From Erythrophleum ivorense (lineage: Eukaryota > Streptophyta > Magnoliopsida > Fabales > Fabaceae), in NCBI GenBank assembly GCA_026724425.1, contig JAIUCV010000003.1, forward strand, positions 64,409,088 through 64,473,087: a stretch of DNA of 64,000 bases, read 5' to 3'. Below the pieces are notes generated by a model. It did no database searches, had not been told where the DNA came from, and saw only the letters and a program-made list of their open reading frames with translations. Both the position numbers and the translations under genes were made by a program. Positions 47,052-59,050 of the stretch are shown piece after piece. Position 1 is the stretch's first letter, and every line of letters starts with the position of its first letter.

Positions 47052-47370
47052 ACTGTGGTGAAGTGCCAGAGATATTGGAGTGAGGTGGCTTGATAAAGGA
47101 AGAATGAAAGCAAAGTTATAGGGCAATTATATATATATATATATATTCTTTCATTAGCTAGATTACCCAAAATTTATTCAATTTTCTCTATTTGTTTTTC
47201 ATCTAGGTTTGATTTGTTGGCCTTGTTTTCTTCCAAAAATATGGGGTTAATTTTTTTTAATTTCAAACTAGCTTTGTAAATCCATTTCCTTGTACTTAAT
47301 TTGTTGTTCCCTTTTGTTTGATGTAATCATTTGAACAAGATGAAGTTTGGTGTATAATAAGTTTAACCTT
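47052..47370 (+). other. Second (untranslated) exon of small gene B
   Basis: Aligns with 57770-58145. Conserved blocks are 'tggcttgataaaggaagaatg', 'ctaggtttgatttgttg' and 'atgtaatcatt'. The sequence between conserved parts, including a TA microsatellite near 47130, varies freely, as expected of a UTR. Confidence 0.5.
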
Positions 47371-47699
47371 CATGCATGTTTTCAGCAGTTCATTTTTGAA
47401 ATTTTAAATGAGTTGAATGACCTTAAGCTTTAAATCCTAAATTTTTTAAACATTAATTAATTATTTATTAAAATATACATAACAATAATATGCGAGAGTA
47501 TGATGAATGTTTTCGTCCTCAAGGCTCCAAACAAAGACTCTCCGTTCAGTCTCACTCGTCTTTATAATATCTACACTCTATGAATAGCACAACCATCCGC
47601 AAATTAATCAATTTTGTAATGGTGAAAATAATGGACAGTACTGGATGCATTCAATTTGCTAATTATCCATATTGCTATCTATATGAACCCCTGCAGACT

Positions 47700-48560
47700 A
47701 TTTTCTTCCAGTTTTCAATATTTTGAAAATTTTGTGAATCATAAGTTTTTGACCATTTTGATATATTATTCAATTTATCTTTATCCCTCTACTACGAAGA
47801 TAATCGTATAATTTTTTTTATACACGCCAAACATTATATAAAACTGAATTATATTATACTTCCTTTATATATTATATTCTATCCAATTTTAATTATATGG
47901 CGCATCAACTAGAACCTACGATCTATCTCCAGTCTCCACCATGCTTGAACCTTAGTAGCATTTATATGAATATAAATTACAGTGTTTCTTGCCAAGAACG
48001 CATTTCCAAGAAAGTAATTAATTGAATAGTTCATAGTACATTTCGAAAATCATACATAGAGATCTTTTTTTATGGAACATTTATTGGACATTTAATCTTC
48101 GTAAAATATTAAAACTTGATTGATAACTACCAAATCAGTTAACAATAACCTTACCTAATTAATTACTTCTCAAAGTATGCATAACTAACTTTAATTTTCA
48201 ATTTTCAAACATAAGCACATTAATAATTATCTGGGATGTAACAAATAATTCTCTTCATCTAGGTAATCAATATATGTTTTACATTTGGGGTGTTTATAAC
48301 TATATTTATAATAATAGGTTTTAGTTGACCCTACCATAAAAATAAAATAAAATTTTCACAAGTAAACTTTAACTTGAACTTAATAACTTTAATTTCACCT
48401 GTAATTCTATGAGACCCGGTCAATGACTTTATTCAAATTTATTTAAGACTTCCAATTTACAAAACTTTGAGAGCACGGGACGCGAAAAATGGTTTTGGAG
48501 CCCACACGGTCTATAACAATATGGTAGATAGGTACAAGGAAACTCTTGGAATATAACACT
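47700..48560. repeat. Tail block B of the segmental duplication
   Basis: Aligns with 58400-59035. 'taataggttttagttgacc', 'aatttcacctg', 'aatgactttattcaaattta' and 'cccacacggtct' occur in both, in order. No gene is apparent in it. Confidence 0.65.
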
Positions 48561-48599
48561 TGATGTGTGTAGTTCAGAAAAAACCTGAGTATTAGATAT

Positions 48600-49340
48600 T
48601 TTAAATTATATTTCATGATTTAATAATAGTGTAATATAATGATTTAGTCCTTAAAAAAAATACTCTCATCTTAATTTAGTCATTCAAACATAAAATTCTT
48701 TTAATTTAGCTCCCTAAAAAATCATTCATTCATTTTTTCTTTAATTTAGTCACTCAAAAACCATACTTTACAATCTAGTCCTCAAACATTTTTTTCTCAA
48801 TTAAAATAATTCTGTCGTCAGGTAAAACTAGAGTCCTATATAGCTATTAACTAATAATATGGATGTCTAGGTGTCTTCAAATTCCTAAAATGATATTGTT
48901 TTCACATGTGAGCGCCCTTTTGATATCCAAATGGAAAGGAAAATGGAAAAAGAAAATTTAATATAATATCTATCATGTCTTTATTATAATTACTTGATAA
49001 TATTTATCCATTTTTATTATTTTTCAAAATTAGGGATACGGAGTCATTTTTTTATTTTCATTTTCATATCTAACATTCTGTGTATTAAATAGTTCTTTAG
49101 AGTTAGATTTCACTGCAATATGGAAAGTCACATATACTTCACAAAGGAACTATTTTGACGGGGGTAGACTTTTTAGGAAATTAAATAATAAGGCTTATTA
49201 GAGGATCAAATAAAGAGAAGAGTAGTCTTTTAAGAACTAAATTGAGAGGACTTTATTTCTAAAGGATCAAATAAAAATGGGAAGCAAATTTTTCAGAACT
49301 AATAGTCTTTAATAATATAAAAATTTATATAACTATATTA
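48600..49340. mobile_element. Possible second foldback element
   Basis: The left part repeats 'tttagtc(c/a)...' lines (48640-48800) and the right part has inverted counterparts ('aactaaattgagagga', 'aggatcaaataaa', 49195-49300). 'aattaaaataattctgtcgtc' on the left faces 'gaactattttgacggggg' on the right. The arms are much more decayed than in the 45-kb element. Boundaries are uncertain. Confidence 0.35.
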
Positions 49341-49506
49341 ACTAAAGATATAGGGGTCATATTACCAAATAAATTAAAATAATGTTATAGCAAATTAACA
49401 ATACAATTTTGTATCTAAAATTTTTTTAACAATATTTGTTATCATTTATATCTTTTTAATCAAAAATAGTTTTTCAGTTATATCTCAATTAAAGGAGGTA
49501 AGTCAT

Positions 49507-50234
49507 TGTTAGCATGAAAAATCGTAGGGATATGATTAATGGCTAGTGGCTAAGGATTGTCAAGTATGATTCAGTTAAAGACCATAGATGAATAGTTGGT
49601 GCAAAACACTTACCGAAGGTCAAGTGCTAGCCAATTAAATCTGCCCCATTAGTTGATGACACACATCACGCACAACAAAATAAGCGATAAAAAAGTAGAC
49701 ATAGAGCCAACATAATAGCAATCTCTAAGAACAGTCGAATGACATGATTCTATAGTAGTTTTCCTTGTTCTCACTTCTCTTACTCTTTTATTTATTCTGA
49801 GCCAGTGTTTGGTTTATTTGGCTACTCAAGAGCCATACTTGAGAGCTAAAGTGAAATCCCTTGTTTGATAAGGGTATTCAACCTTCAATCATTTCATTTG
49901 TAAATCTTTCCAAGTGTTAGAAAGTCAGTTAGTAGATGAGTTATGAGAGAACCCTTATAAAAGTTTTAGGTGACTTTAGAAACCTAAATGTTGAAGCTGC
50001 TGCTATCTACTTTGATATTTTAGTGAAAAAATATCTTGGATTTCATGAGAACTAAACCTAGGAAAAGGGATTGAATGGCGATAATTCAGTGTGTATTTCT
50101 TCTTCCCTACTCTTAACTTTATCTGCGTTTGTTTTTCTAACTATTTCATATTCATAAAAAATCCAGTCGATTTGATCTTTATTTAGTCAGCAGTATCTTT
50201 GATATCAGTATAATTTTTGTTCACTGTGGTAACA
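49507..50234 (+). mobile_element. Putative Copia-type solo LTR
   Basis: Begins TGTTAGCATG and ends GTGGTAACA, with matched TGTTA/TAACA termini. It contains a TATA-like 'cccttataaaag' near 49952 and a pyrimidine-rich end. The right end touches the family-1 solo LTR without a gap, and no matching target duplication was found (GTCAT on the left). The call is tentative. Confidence 0.45.
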
Positions 50235-53066
50235 TCTTACTTTCCTAGAAGCGTACACGCAAGTATACGTATCATGAAGGCAATATAGTGATGAGAAATG
50301 ATCATTCCCTCGAGGATTTGTGACCACGAAAAATTATATGGGCTTCCGCAAGTGCACGGGTCGTCAAGTAGTTCAATGATAAGTAAAAGTATCGTTCCCA
50401 CGAGGAATGACTTAAATGCAATTAGGCAATGCACAACCCCCTTTCATCCATGTTAAGCTACCAATAAAACAATTCATGATTTAAAACTAATTTTCACCCA
50501 AAACAAATTAAAGAAAACTTAGTTGGCAAGGAAAATTTAGACAAAAATCCAAGGTTTTGAAGTTACCTAGAGTCACTATTCCCTTGATGCTTACTAGAAC
50601 ATAATTACTTGTTCAATTGCAATTAATTATCACCTTGTGGGTTAAGAGATTCATAAGCTATAACCGTCCGTCGATGTAATTATAGCCCTACTCTTTCCTA
50701 AAGTCTAAGTGTCCTTAGAATTTGGTTAGAGTGCATTACTAACCATAACCCTCTACAAACCAATTAAGGCAATTAGGTATATTTCTATCCCAATTACGAA
50801 TTAGAATAATCTAACTTAATCTATCCAACTCTTAGGTCCAATTAGAATTCCTTTTTCAAGGTAATTTCCAATTACCCAAATCAATTCCAAGAGGTGGCCA
50901 ATCCCTAAGAAAGCATTAAGCAAAATAAAGATACACAAGGCTCAAATCATTACAATCAACAAGAAAAATAAAGATTTAGTTCACATCAAGTTCATAGTAC
51001 TCTAGGTAAAGGGAAGTTTAGCTACACATAGCTAAATCTACAGCAAATCCCAATCAAATACATGGAGAAGATGAAGAGAAACAGAAAAAGCAAACAAAGG
51101 GATGAAATAAATGCAGAAAGTGGAGCTTCCCCTTGATTCTTCCTCTTCCTTCACTCCTCCAAGCTTGAAAAACCTCCAAAGACCACCCAAAAATGCCTCT
51201 TGGACGTTCAGAACCCTCCTCTGCCGCAGAATGAATGAAAACCTAGCTGCAATTCGTGTTTTGTATCCTCATTAATCAAAACGCAGAGTTTTGACGCCGG
51301 GTTTAGCGGCCGCTTCTTCAGATAAAGCGACCGCTTCTTTTCCTGGAGCTTACCGAATTTAGCGGCCACTTCTTCAGATAAAGCGACCGCTTCTTTGCCT
51401 GGAGCTTATCATTGAGTAAAATTCTGAAACAAGAAATATTTTCTATTAAGGCAACATCTACTCAATCATAATTATTCACAATTAACTTCATTTCTCTCTT
51501 TCACTTTTGATATGAAAAATTATTTACAAATAATAAATAATTCCATTAAAACTCTAATGGATGACTCCCAAATTAAATCCAATTAACTATAATTAATACT
51601 AAATATTGGGAGTCATCAATTTGTTGTCAAAACAATGCCAAGTACTGAAATTCACACCCCAATTTAAATCAAGCAAATCAATTCTTAAATGTTGATGTTA
51701 ACGGAAATTGTTTATGATTCTAAAGCTATGTAAAAATCTAGGTTAGGATTTGGATTTCCGGGTGAATATTAGCATCTAGGATTATTGGTCCTCTTGTACT
51801 TCATAGTAGTTAGTTCAACATTCATTACCTTCTGCTCTCCATGGTGATACATGTTGGTCTAGGATTCTATTATTCCTATATATATTTTTCCAAATATTGT
51901 ATAGGGTACTCAGCTAATTTTATAATCCCTTATAAGATTAACTAAGATCAATCTATGAGTGCAATACCTAACTGGACCATGTGAGGTTATTAAGTATATT
52001 CTTATCTCAATAACTAAGCTATCCACTTACCTCAACAAATTTCAAGCACTCACACCACTCAACTTTTGATCTAACCTCCCTTTTCCTTTCCCAAGTTCAA
52101 GTAAGGTATTATATCAATCTAAATGTTGGCCAATCAATCAAAAAAGCATGAAGTACAAAGTTGAATGAACAAGTATGAATCATTGATTGCAAAATTAGAA
52201 TGAAGAACTACTACTAATCCATACAAGAGTTCCAAATAATCCTAGATTATATAGGGTTTAGCTATACATGATCATAAAATCCAAAGTCAAGCTTGAAGCA
52301 ACAATCAAATGCATCAGAAACTATGAACAAGACGGAAGAAATGAAGAGGAAACTCAGAAACACAAGGATTCGGCTTCAATCTTCAATCTCCAGCTTCTCT
52401 TTGCTTCAAGATGGCTTTCTAGCTCTTCCCTCAGCCCTTGCACCCTTGGAATAACACAAAACTAACTCAGAATGATGGCTGCCTCGACCCTCCTTCACCT
52501 ATGAAGCCTCAAACCCTCAGAAATTTTAGAAACAAAATGCAACGTTCAGCTAATTCGATTTGCACTGCGGCGAAGAATGATGCGTCGCGGTGAGTTTTGA
52601 TTCTGTCTGAATTCTGAGGTCTTATTGTCTCTCGCCTCGGTGCACACAAGCTCGCTGTGGCAAGTTTTGGTTCTGCCTGAAGCCTCGCCGCGGCTTAAAC
52701 ATTTCCGCCGCGGCGCAATGAATCTAGCACACTTCCTTCGAATTTCTGAACTTCCCGCCTCGGCGCAATGAATCCAGCCACGGCGAGATGATTGAATTCA
52801 ACACTTTGTAGCCTTTCTCTCCTGAATTTGCTCCAAACTCTTCAACACATGAATCCTAAGAAAACCAAGTATGATTAGCTATCAGAATATTCAAAAATTA
52901 AAGGTAAAGCTGATGGTTTTTCAAGTACGTATTGAGTCTAGAGTTATTCATCCTATGTATGTTCATTTCCTTCTATGGATGTATTATTTACCCTATAAGT
53001 GGAGGCTAAAGTTATATTTACTGAGAGAAAAATATGTACAATAACATGAATAGTTGGGAATTATCA
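50235..53066 (-). mobile_element. Family-1 solo LTR split by a nested solo LTR
   Basis: 50235-50320 corresponds to the 3' end of the family-1 LTR (minus strand: 'cgtatacttgcgtgtacgct'), and 51619-53066 to the remaining 1.45 kb, ending 'gttgggaattatca'. Combined length is about 1530 bases, like other copies. The CCGCGG module array lies at 52560-52800. The flanks (TAACA and CAATT) do not match, so either the duplication has been lost or the LTR was left by a rearrangement. Confidence 0.85.
50321..51618 (-). mobile_element. Nested solo LTR of a third Gypsy-type family
   Basis: 1298 bases starting TGACCACG and ending GGGAGTCATCA on the plus strand, with an exact ATTTG duplication (50316-50320 and 51619-51623). 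Removing it restores a continuous family-1 LTR. Its end segment ('gcaagtgcacgggtcgtcaag', 50349 on) is of the type seen in Athila-like LTRs. It contains a 58-base tandem duplication (from 51301 and 51359) with the unit 'tttagcgg(c)cgcttcttcag' and 'ataaagcgaccgcttcttt'. Confidence 0.88.
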
Positions 53067-53459
53067 CAATTGCACATCCTTTTCTAGTTAATTGAATATT
53101 TCTCACACTCTTTAAACTTATCTTTTTTGGTCTCCATTTAATTTCTTTTGCATAATTATGTACCTTATCATCAATGCCATTCAATTTAATTATCTTAATT
53201 TTATTTTAGTACCAAGTTTGCATTAAACACCATTTTACTGTGCAAGTATCTATGGCCCTCTTCTAAGTGCATTCTTCAGCATCAATTACCATTCCTCCTT
53301 CTACAACCAAATAATTAAATTCACTAAACCTTTGAAACTACTTTGCTTAGATATATGGTTCCCTCTCTCTTACCATTATCCAATGGGTATAAATATTATA
53401 TCCATTTCATAGATGCCTATCCAAATAAACTTGGATATATTTTCAGATAAACAAACTTG
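53067..53459. other. Spacer between the solo LTR and tail block
   Basis: AT-rich, no gene seen. A 63-codon antisense open frame spanning the LTR edge is not supported. Confidence 0.4.
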
Positions 53460-54070
53460 AATTCACTACAAACATTTATTCATTTATCCAACTTTCGAAC
53501 AATAAAACAGATGAAGTAACAAATAATTTTCTCTCATCAAGCTGGTGATCAATCAACAAATTTTAGATTTTAAAATTAGGCGTTTAAATTTATAGCTATA
53601 TTTTATAATATTAGGTTTTAGTTGGCATAACAAATGGAGGGTACGCTATACATTTGCATGCATTTTAGTTGACATTAAACAAACAACCGAAATTTCACCT
53701 ATAAATTCAAAGAAACCTCGTTTATGACATTATTCAATTGTTTCAGGCTAAATCTTTAATTTAGATAACATAAAGATTTAGGGTTGAATTCCGTGTTCAT
53801 GGAAATATATTAAAAAAAGGTTTGAAAGAAGATAATACGTAATTCTATAGAAATTAAGTTCATACGTTTTTCACTATTAAATTCATCTTTATTTAATTTG
53901 TCAATTTATGATGATAAGAAAAATTCAACCTCTTGAGATATTGAACTTTAGCTCCATGGAATTACTTAAAGACAATTAATCTCAATTATGTAACTGATTT
54001 CAAATAAAAGAAAAAAGTTGAGACAAGTGTAGGTTAATTAGATCCAAATGGTGTTTTAGAATAATTGCAT
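53460..54070. repeat. Tail and upstream block of the second duplicated unit (uninterrupted site)
   Basis: 53460-53860 matches 20970-21361 plus 34621-34780, and 53920-54050 matches 43590-43720. In one copy 22 kb of nested elements separates these sequences, while here they are contiguous. This is therefore a natural empty-site reference for both the Athila and the inverted-repeat-element insertions. Confidence 0.65.
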
Positions 54071-54075
54071 GTGTG

Positions 54076-55462
54076 TGTTAATTCCTAATTATTAATATTA
54101 TTCTGAACATTTTTAATTGGATATAGGTGATTAATTGTTTAATTAATAGTAAATACATTTGACTTTAGAAAAAATGTGTACAGGTAGTGTTTAGAGCTCC
54201 ATACTTTAGTTTTAGTGCATAGATGACAAGTTTTGGCTTATCTTTTGTTAAATCAAGAATTGATCACACATGTCTCTTTTTGTAGGGTGTAAATACCTAA
54301 AACCATAAGTCAGAGTCATTTGGGAGCTCAGACCTCAAAGTTCCAGAGCCAGGACGCAAAAGGAAGCTGAATTGACGATCATAAAGCGTCTGGTGCCACA
54401 GCACCACTAGCCAACATTGTGGCACTGTTGTTGAAAATTCCATTACCCAAACAAAAGTAAAGGCGCCACGGTGCCATTTGTAGAAAATTGGAATGCAACA
54501 TTTTGTGCTGTAATTTTTGTTAGAGTTGAAGCATATATCCCTAGGCAATCACATTTGACTTCCATTCTAGGTTTGTCTGGAGGCATTGGCTTAGCTTTGA
54601 AGCATTTTTGGAGGCAAAGAAGCTTGGGGCTTGAAAAGGAGCAGGAACACCATCTAGTTTTCTCTAAATCCTCTCCGTCCTTTGTTTTCTTTGATATTTC
54701 TAGTTTGTGTGTTGGTTTTGTTGATGGATTTTGAAGTCATGTATAGCTAAACTCCATAATTTGGAATTATGATAAACCCTGGTATGAATTAGTGGTAGTT
54801 TCACACTTTTACTTTGTGATTAATAGTGTGTGTATGTTTATTCAACTCTATGTTTCATGCCTTTTAACTGCTTGGCCAATAATTAAATTGTTTTGATATT
54901 TTACTTAAACTTGGAAAAGAAAAAAGTGGAATTAGGTCTTGGATTGAGTTGTGTGAGTATTTGAAATTCACTTGGATGAGTAGATGGCTTTATTAATGAA
55001 ATAACAATGTACTTATTAGCCTTGCATAGCCAAATGAGGAATTGTGTTATTGAATTAAGCTTGGTTGATTTTATAAGGAATTATGGAATTAATTAAGTAA
55101 ATTTATGTGAGATTTAAAAAAATATTTATAGGTACAATTGGACTCTAGGCTAGCATGTATTACTATTAAAAATAAAGTTAAGGGTGTTGAATTAAACTGC
55201 TTTAAAATACTTAGAAGATTAATAATTCTAGATGCCTCTAATCACTTAGTAATCCAGATTTAGCTTCGATCTCCAATTTTGCATAATAAATTGTTTTTAT
55301 TTACTTTACATTACACATAAAATTAATTTGTTTAATTTAAATTAGGGTGTAAATTTTAATATTTGATAAGTTTTGATAATAAATTTTGGACGGAATAATC
55401 TTTTTTCATCACTTTATTAGTTGTACCATATATATATTTGCATGTAATGCCTCAGTATGGTA
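54076..55462 (+). mobile_element. Solo LTR of the family-2 Athila-type element
   Basis: Starts TGTTAATTCCTAATT. It follows the family-2 LTR in reverse orientation to the 35-43 kb copies: 'ggaattaggtcttgg', 'gttgtgtgagtatttgaaat', 'gatttaaaaaaatatttatagg', 'ttaatttaaattagggtgtaaa', 'catcactttatta'. The end near 55462 is diverged and no target duplication was found. A patch at 54385-54480 carries 'ggtgccacagcacca' and 'ggcgccacggtgccat', imperfect palindromes. Confidence 0.7.
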
Positions 55463-55469
55463 GATATGG

Positions 55470-56050
55470 ATACGTACCTATATATGGTTAGTATATTACA
55501 CTTGAATTCAATTTCCTCAAACGTTTAGAAAACCCATAAATGGATTATAAATATTAAATTGCTTGTTAGACCAAATTGAGTTTATCACAAAGCTGTGGAG
55601 GGACAAAGCACAACTGCATATCGTAGTCACCTAATCATTTCCCTAATTATCTATCCACCGGCGACAAATAATGTGTTTATTTCTTATATATATATGGACA
55701 ATAAAATATGAAAAAAAGAGAGGAAAAACCTGGCAAGTTATCCAAGTAAATTAAAGTGAAAATTCCACGACAACGTAGTCGGTGATGATATAATTTTTTT
55801 TTTTTGAGTCCTTCAAAAAAGAAAGTTCTATGATACTACTACTCTCTCGAAACATATATAAATATATATTTTTGGGCTGAAAAAATATAAATATACAGGG
55901 GTCAATGGAATGAGAACTTTCGACAAACTGTTACAATATCTCCTATTTGTTTTATTCAACCACCCAAAAACAAATAATTATTTTATTTTGTAAATTTTCT
56001 CTTCTCTTTCTTTTTCTGTCTATTTCGAGCAAAGCAAGTCATTTTTCTTA
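55470..56050. repeat. Upstream block C of the segmental duplication
   Basis: 55700-56050 matches 43720-44060, with 'gaaaattccacgacaacgtag', 'ggaatgagaactttcgacaaa' and one copy of the 140-base repeat. 55470-55700 is AT-rich without a gene. Confidence 0.6.
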
Positions 56051-56819
56051 AGAATTCTACACTACATTAATTCTACACTACTTAAAAATGTACTAATAGC
56101 AATGTTTAATTTACCTAATCATTAATAATAGTATCAAATGTATAATTTATTTCTGCATTTTGAGTATAAAAAGGTAATCTTCTTTGAATATATATATATA
56201 TATATATATATATTGATGGATACAAAGCTCACGACTTTTGAAGTCATACACGGTGAAGACTGAAGACACGGATTAGGACGACATGGTCATGGTCTATCTC
56301 TATATTACTACGAGAGTTAGAAAGGCCAGAAGCTTATCTGTTCCCATTGAAAAGGTCAAAAATACCCCTGTGATTTCATGGCAACCAAGGGTAAAATGGT
56401 ATTTGCAAAAGCATCGTATATATAGGGCTGAAACATGCAGAAATTCCTGAATCTCGTATTCAAAGTCCAAACCTTTGAAACGAAGTTTCAATTCCAGGCG
56501 ATCGATTCATACGTTAAGCATTTTCATATGTATTAATCATATATTTGAAGAATCGTAATGTTCCTCGAAATTAAGTGAAGCATGGCAAAACAGAATTAGA
56601 ATGTTTTGGAAGCAGCAAACAGATAGACCTCACCGTCACCATGGAAAGCAATTTAATTACTTACTTGTGCCCCATTCAAACGCTGGTTTTTCCAAGTGAA
56701 TTTCTAACCTTCAAAATGTTTCGAAATTAATATAGCCTGTAATTTCTCTGTAATTTCCTTAACAATGACTTGGTTACTTCCCATTTCCTTCTTTCAACGC
56801 TGAAGATCATAATAGCCTC
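56051..56819 (+). promoter_or_regulatory. Upstream region of small gene C
   Basis: Collinear with the gene B promoter from 56230 on. A TA microsatellite is at 56192-56213. The foldback element of unit B is absent here. Confidence 0.6.
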
Positions 56820-56827
56820 TATAAATA
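56820..56827 (+). promoter_or_regulatory. TATA box of small gene C
   Basis: TATAAATA, 117 bases upstream of the ATG, embedded in 'agcctctataaataccgata', which is shared with gene B. Confidence 0.7.
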
Positions 56828-56943
56828 CCGATATATGATTCATCCAGCTTCAAGGCAGCCATATCTATCTGATCAAGTATAGCAATTTTTCCCTCTAACC
56901 AATACTTGAAGAAGATCCATCGATCGCTTTTTGAAGCACGGCT

Positions 56944-57087
56944 ATGAGTTCTCAAGGCATAAACATTCAGAAGGTTCTTTGCCCTACAACTAGGCCACCT
57001 CCTCAGACTCAGGGCTCCAGCTCCAACCCTCCAAGGACTGGGACTCAAATTCCAACTACCCAGAATGTCTTTTCCAAGAGGAGATGA
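56944..57087 (+). CDS. Small gene C: 47-residue peptide of unknown function
   Basis: Paralogue of gene B, beginning MSSQGINIQKVLCP and ending NVFSKRR. It has the same length and stop position. Replacements relative to B are Ser5 to Gly, two Ile changes (to Thr and Val) in the C-terminal third, and the final Ile to Arg. The other six differences are silent. TATA position, ATG context, stop and intron position are all conserved. The intron (57115-57769) is longer than in B, and a second exon continues to about 58145. The peptide is hydrophilic and proline-rich, with no secretion signal. Function is unknown. A noncoding transcript is the alternative. Confidence 0.6.
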   Translation: MSSQGINIQKVLCPTTRPPPQTQGSSSNPPRTGTQIPTTQNVFSKRR

Positions 57088-57114
57088 AGAATTAATATTT
57101 TACACCATTATCAG

Positions 57115-57769
57115 GTTAATTATTCTTTTTACATGCCTTATTTTCACCCCTTTCATTGTGAAAAATTCAAATGCTACTTTTAGGCATTTGTTATCAAGTT
57201 ATTTAAACATTTTATGTTATTTGCAAATACTCCCTAACATATCGAAAAATAGATCATCAACTTTTACGCAGGAGGAAATCGATTCTTTTATTTATTTCAC
57301 CACTAATGTCGTTACAACATATGCCATTTCTCAACTCTTTCATAACCTTGAACAACCGGTATCAGAGACAAATAAGAGCTTGCCATATCAGTTATGATGA
57401 GTCTAAAGAAGTATATGAATTAATCATATTAAGGTAAAAGTTGACGGACATTTTCTGTTTTTGAAAGTTAAGGAAGCTATCTGCAAGTAAACAAAAGTCT
57501 AAGGAGTTTTTTCTCTCTCTTTTTTAAATAAAAATTAATAATATAATGTTGAATTGTCAGAAAAAAAAAAATCTATTGATCGATTTTAAATATTAGAAAT
57601 ATCTAAAGAACTTTCGTTGGGGATTATAAATTTTATTATATCTTCTTGCATCCGAATCCAAATAAAGTACACATGATCATCTCTTAAATTGCTTGTATTA
57701 TGCAACTATTGTTCTTTTTTTTTTTCTTTGTATTTTTGCTCATTCAATTCGATTTTACTTTCCATACAG
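57115..57769 (+). other. Intron in the 3' UTR of small gene C
   Basis: Donor after 'accattatcag', acceptor 'ttccatacag' before 'attgtggcgaagtgcca'. An internal open frame (57065-57397) overlaps exon and intron and has no counterpart in gene B, so it is not annotated. Confidence 0.55.
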
Positions 57770-58145
57770 ATTGTGGCGAAGTGCCAATGATAGTGAGTTG
57801 GCTTGATAAAGGAAGAATGGAAGCAAAAAAGTTGCATATATGGGGCAATTATATATATTCCCATTAGGTAGTTTACTCAAAATTAATTTATTCATTTTCT
57901 TTTGTTCGTTTTGCGTCTAGGTTTCTAAGACAAATATATCCTAAGCTAGTTTACCAAAAAGAGTTTTATTTATTCAATTTCTTTCTTTGGTTTTGCGTCT
58001 AGGTTTGATTTGTTGTCCGTGTTTACTTCCAATAATAGAATTGATATTCATTTGAAAGGAGCTGCTTTGTAAGTCCATGTCCCTGTACTTTGTTGTTTGC
58101 ATTATGTAATCATTGGAATAAGATAAAGTTTGGTGTAGAATCAAT
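57770..58145 (+). other. Second (untranslated) exon of small gene C
   Basis: Conserved with 47052-47370. Contains an internal near-duplication of 'ttttgcgtctaggttt' (57907 and 57991). Confidence 0.5.
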
Positions 58146-58399
58146 TTCACTTTTAAGTACTGTATGTCTTCAACGCTCAGAAGCAAAAACAAAAACTCTA
58201 CGTAAATTCTCGTCTTTATAATATATGCCCTTTGAAATTTTAGCCTTGTTAAAAAGATATAACACAATCATCCAGAAATGAATTTAACTATATATCTAAA
58301 GGTTAAAAAAATGGACACAAAGGGGAGAGCTTGTTCTGCTCGAAGAAACTAAATATAAGAATATAAATAAAAGCATAAGCAGTCTGATAGAACTGAATT

Positions 58400-59050
58400 A
58401 TATTATAATTTTAATATTATTCTATCTATTTTTAATAATATGGCCGATCAAACAATACTCAAGATCTATCTCGACCATGGTTGAACCATAATAGCATTAA
58501 TATGAATTTTACACTCTTCTTAATTTGTCGAAAAGGTATTTACAAGAAAAGTATAAATAGTTCAAACATTCCAAAAATCATAAATCTAGTATTTCATTTA
58601 TTGGAGATTTCATCGTGGTAAATATTTAAATATTTAAATATTTAAACTTGATTAACTACCAGAAGTCATCAATAATTAAGCCTAATTAGTTACTTCTCAA
58701 AGTATGCCAAGCTCACTTTTTTATTTTTATTAATTAATTTCCAACATATATGTTTTACTTTTGGAGTGTTTAATATAACTATATTTATAACAATAGGTTT
58801 TAATTGACCTTACCATAAAAATTATTATTTTTCCATAAGTAATTAAACTGTGAGTTGACCTTAATAAGCAACCTTAATTTCACCTGCAAATTCTGTTAGA
58901 CCTTGTCTATGACTTTATTCAAATTTATTTAAGACTTTGAATTTACAAAACTTAGAGAGCAAGAGACGAGAAGAATGGTTCATGGAACCCACACGGTCTG
59001 AGAATAGTGATATGTATGGTAGATAGGCTTAAGGAAGCTGTTGCTGTTTG
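58400..59050. repeat. Tail block C of the segmental duplication
   Basis: Aligns with 47840-48560 as described for tail B, ending just after 'cccacacggtctgag'. No gene. Confidence 0.65.

Noticed and set aside
46911..47093. 60-codon frame across the intron and second exon of small gene B
   Set aside because: Lies mostly in the intron and is not conserved in gene C.
57065..57397. 110-codon frame overlapping small gene C and its intron
   Set aside because: Not conserved in gene B, and it begins inside the coding exon in another frame and reads through an intron.
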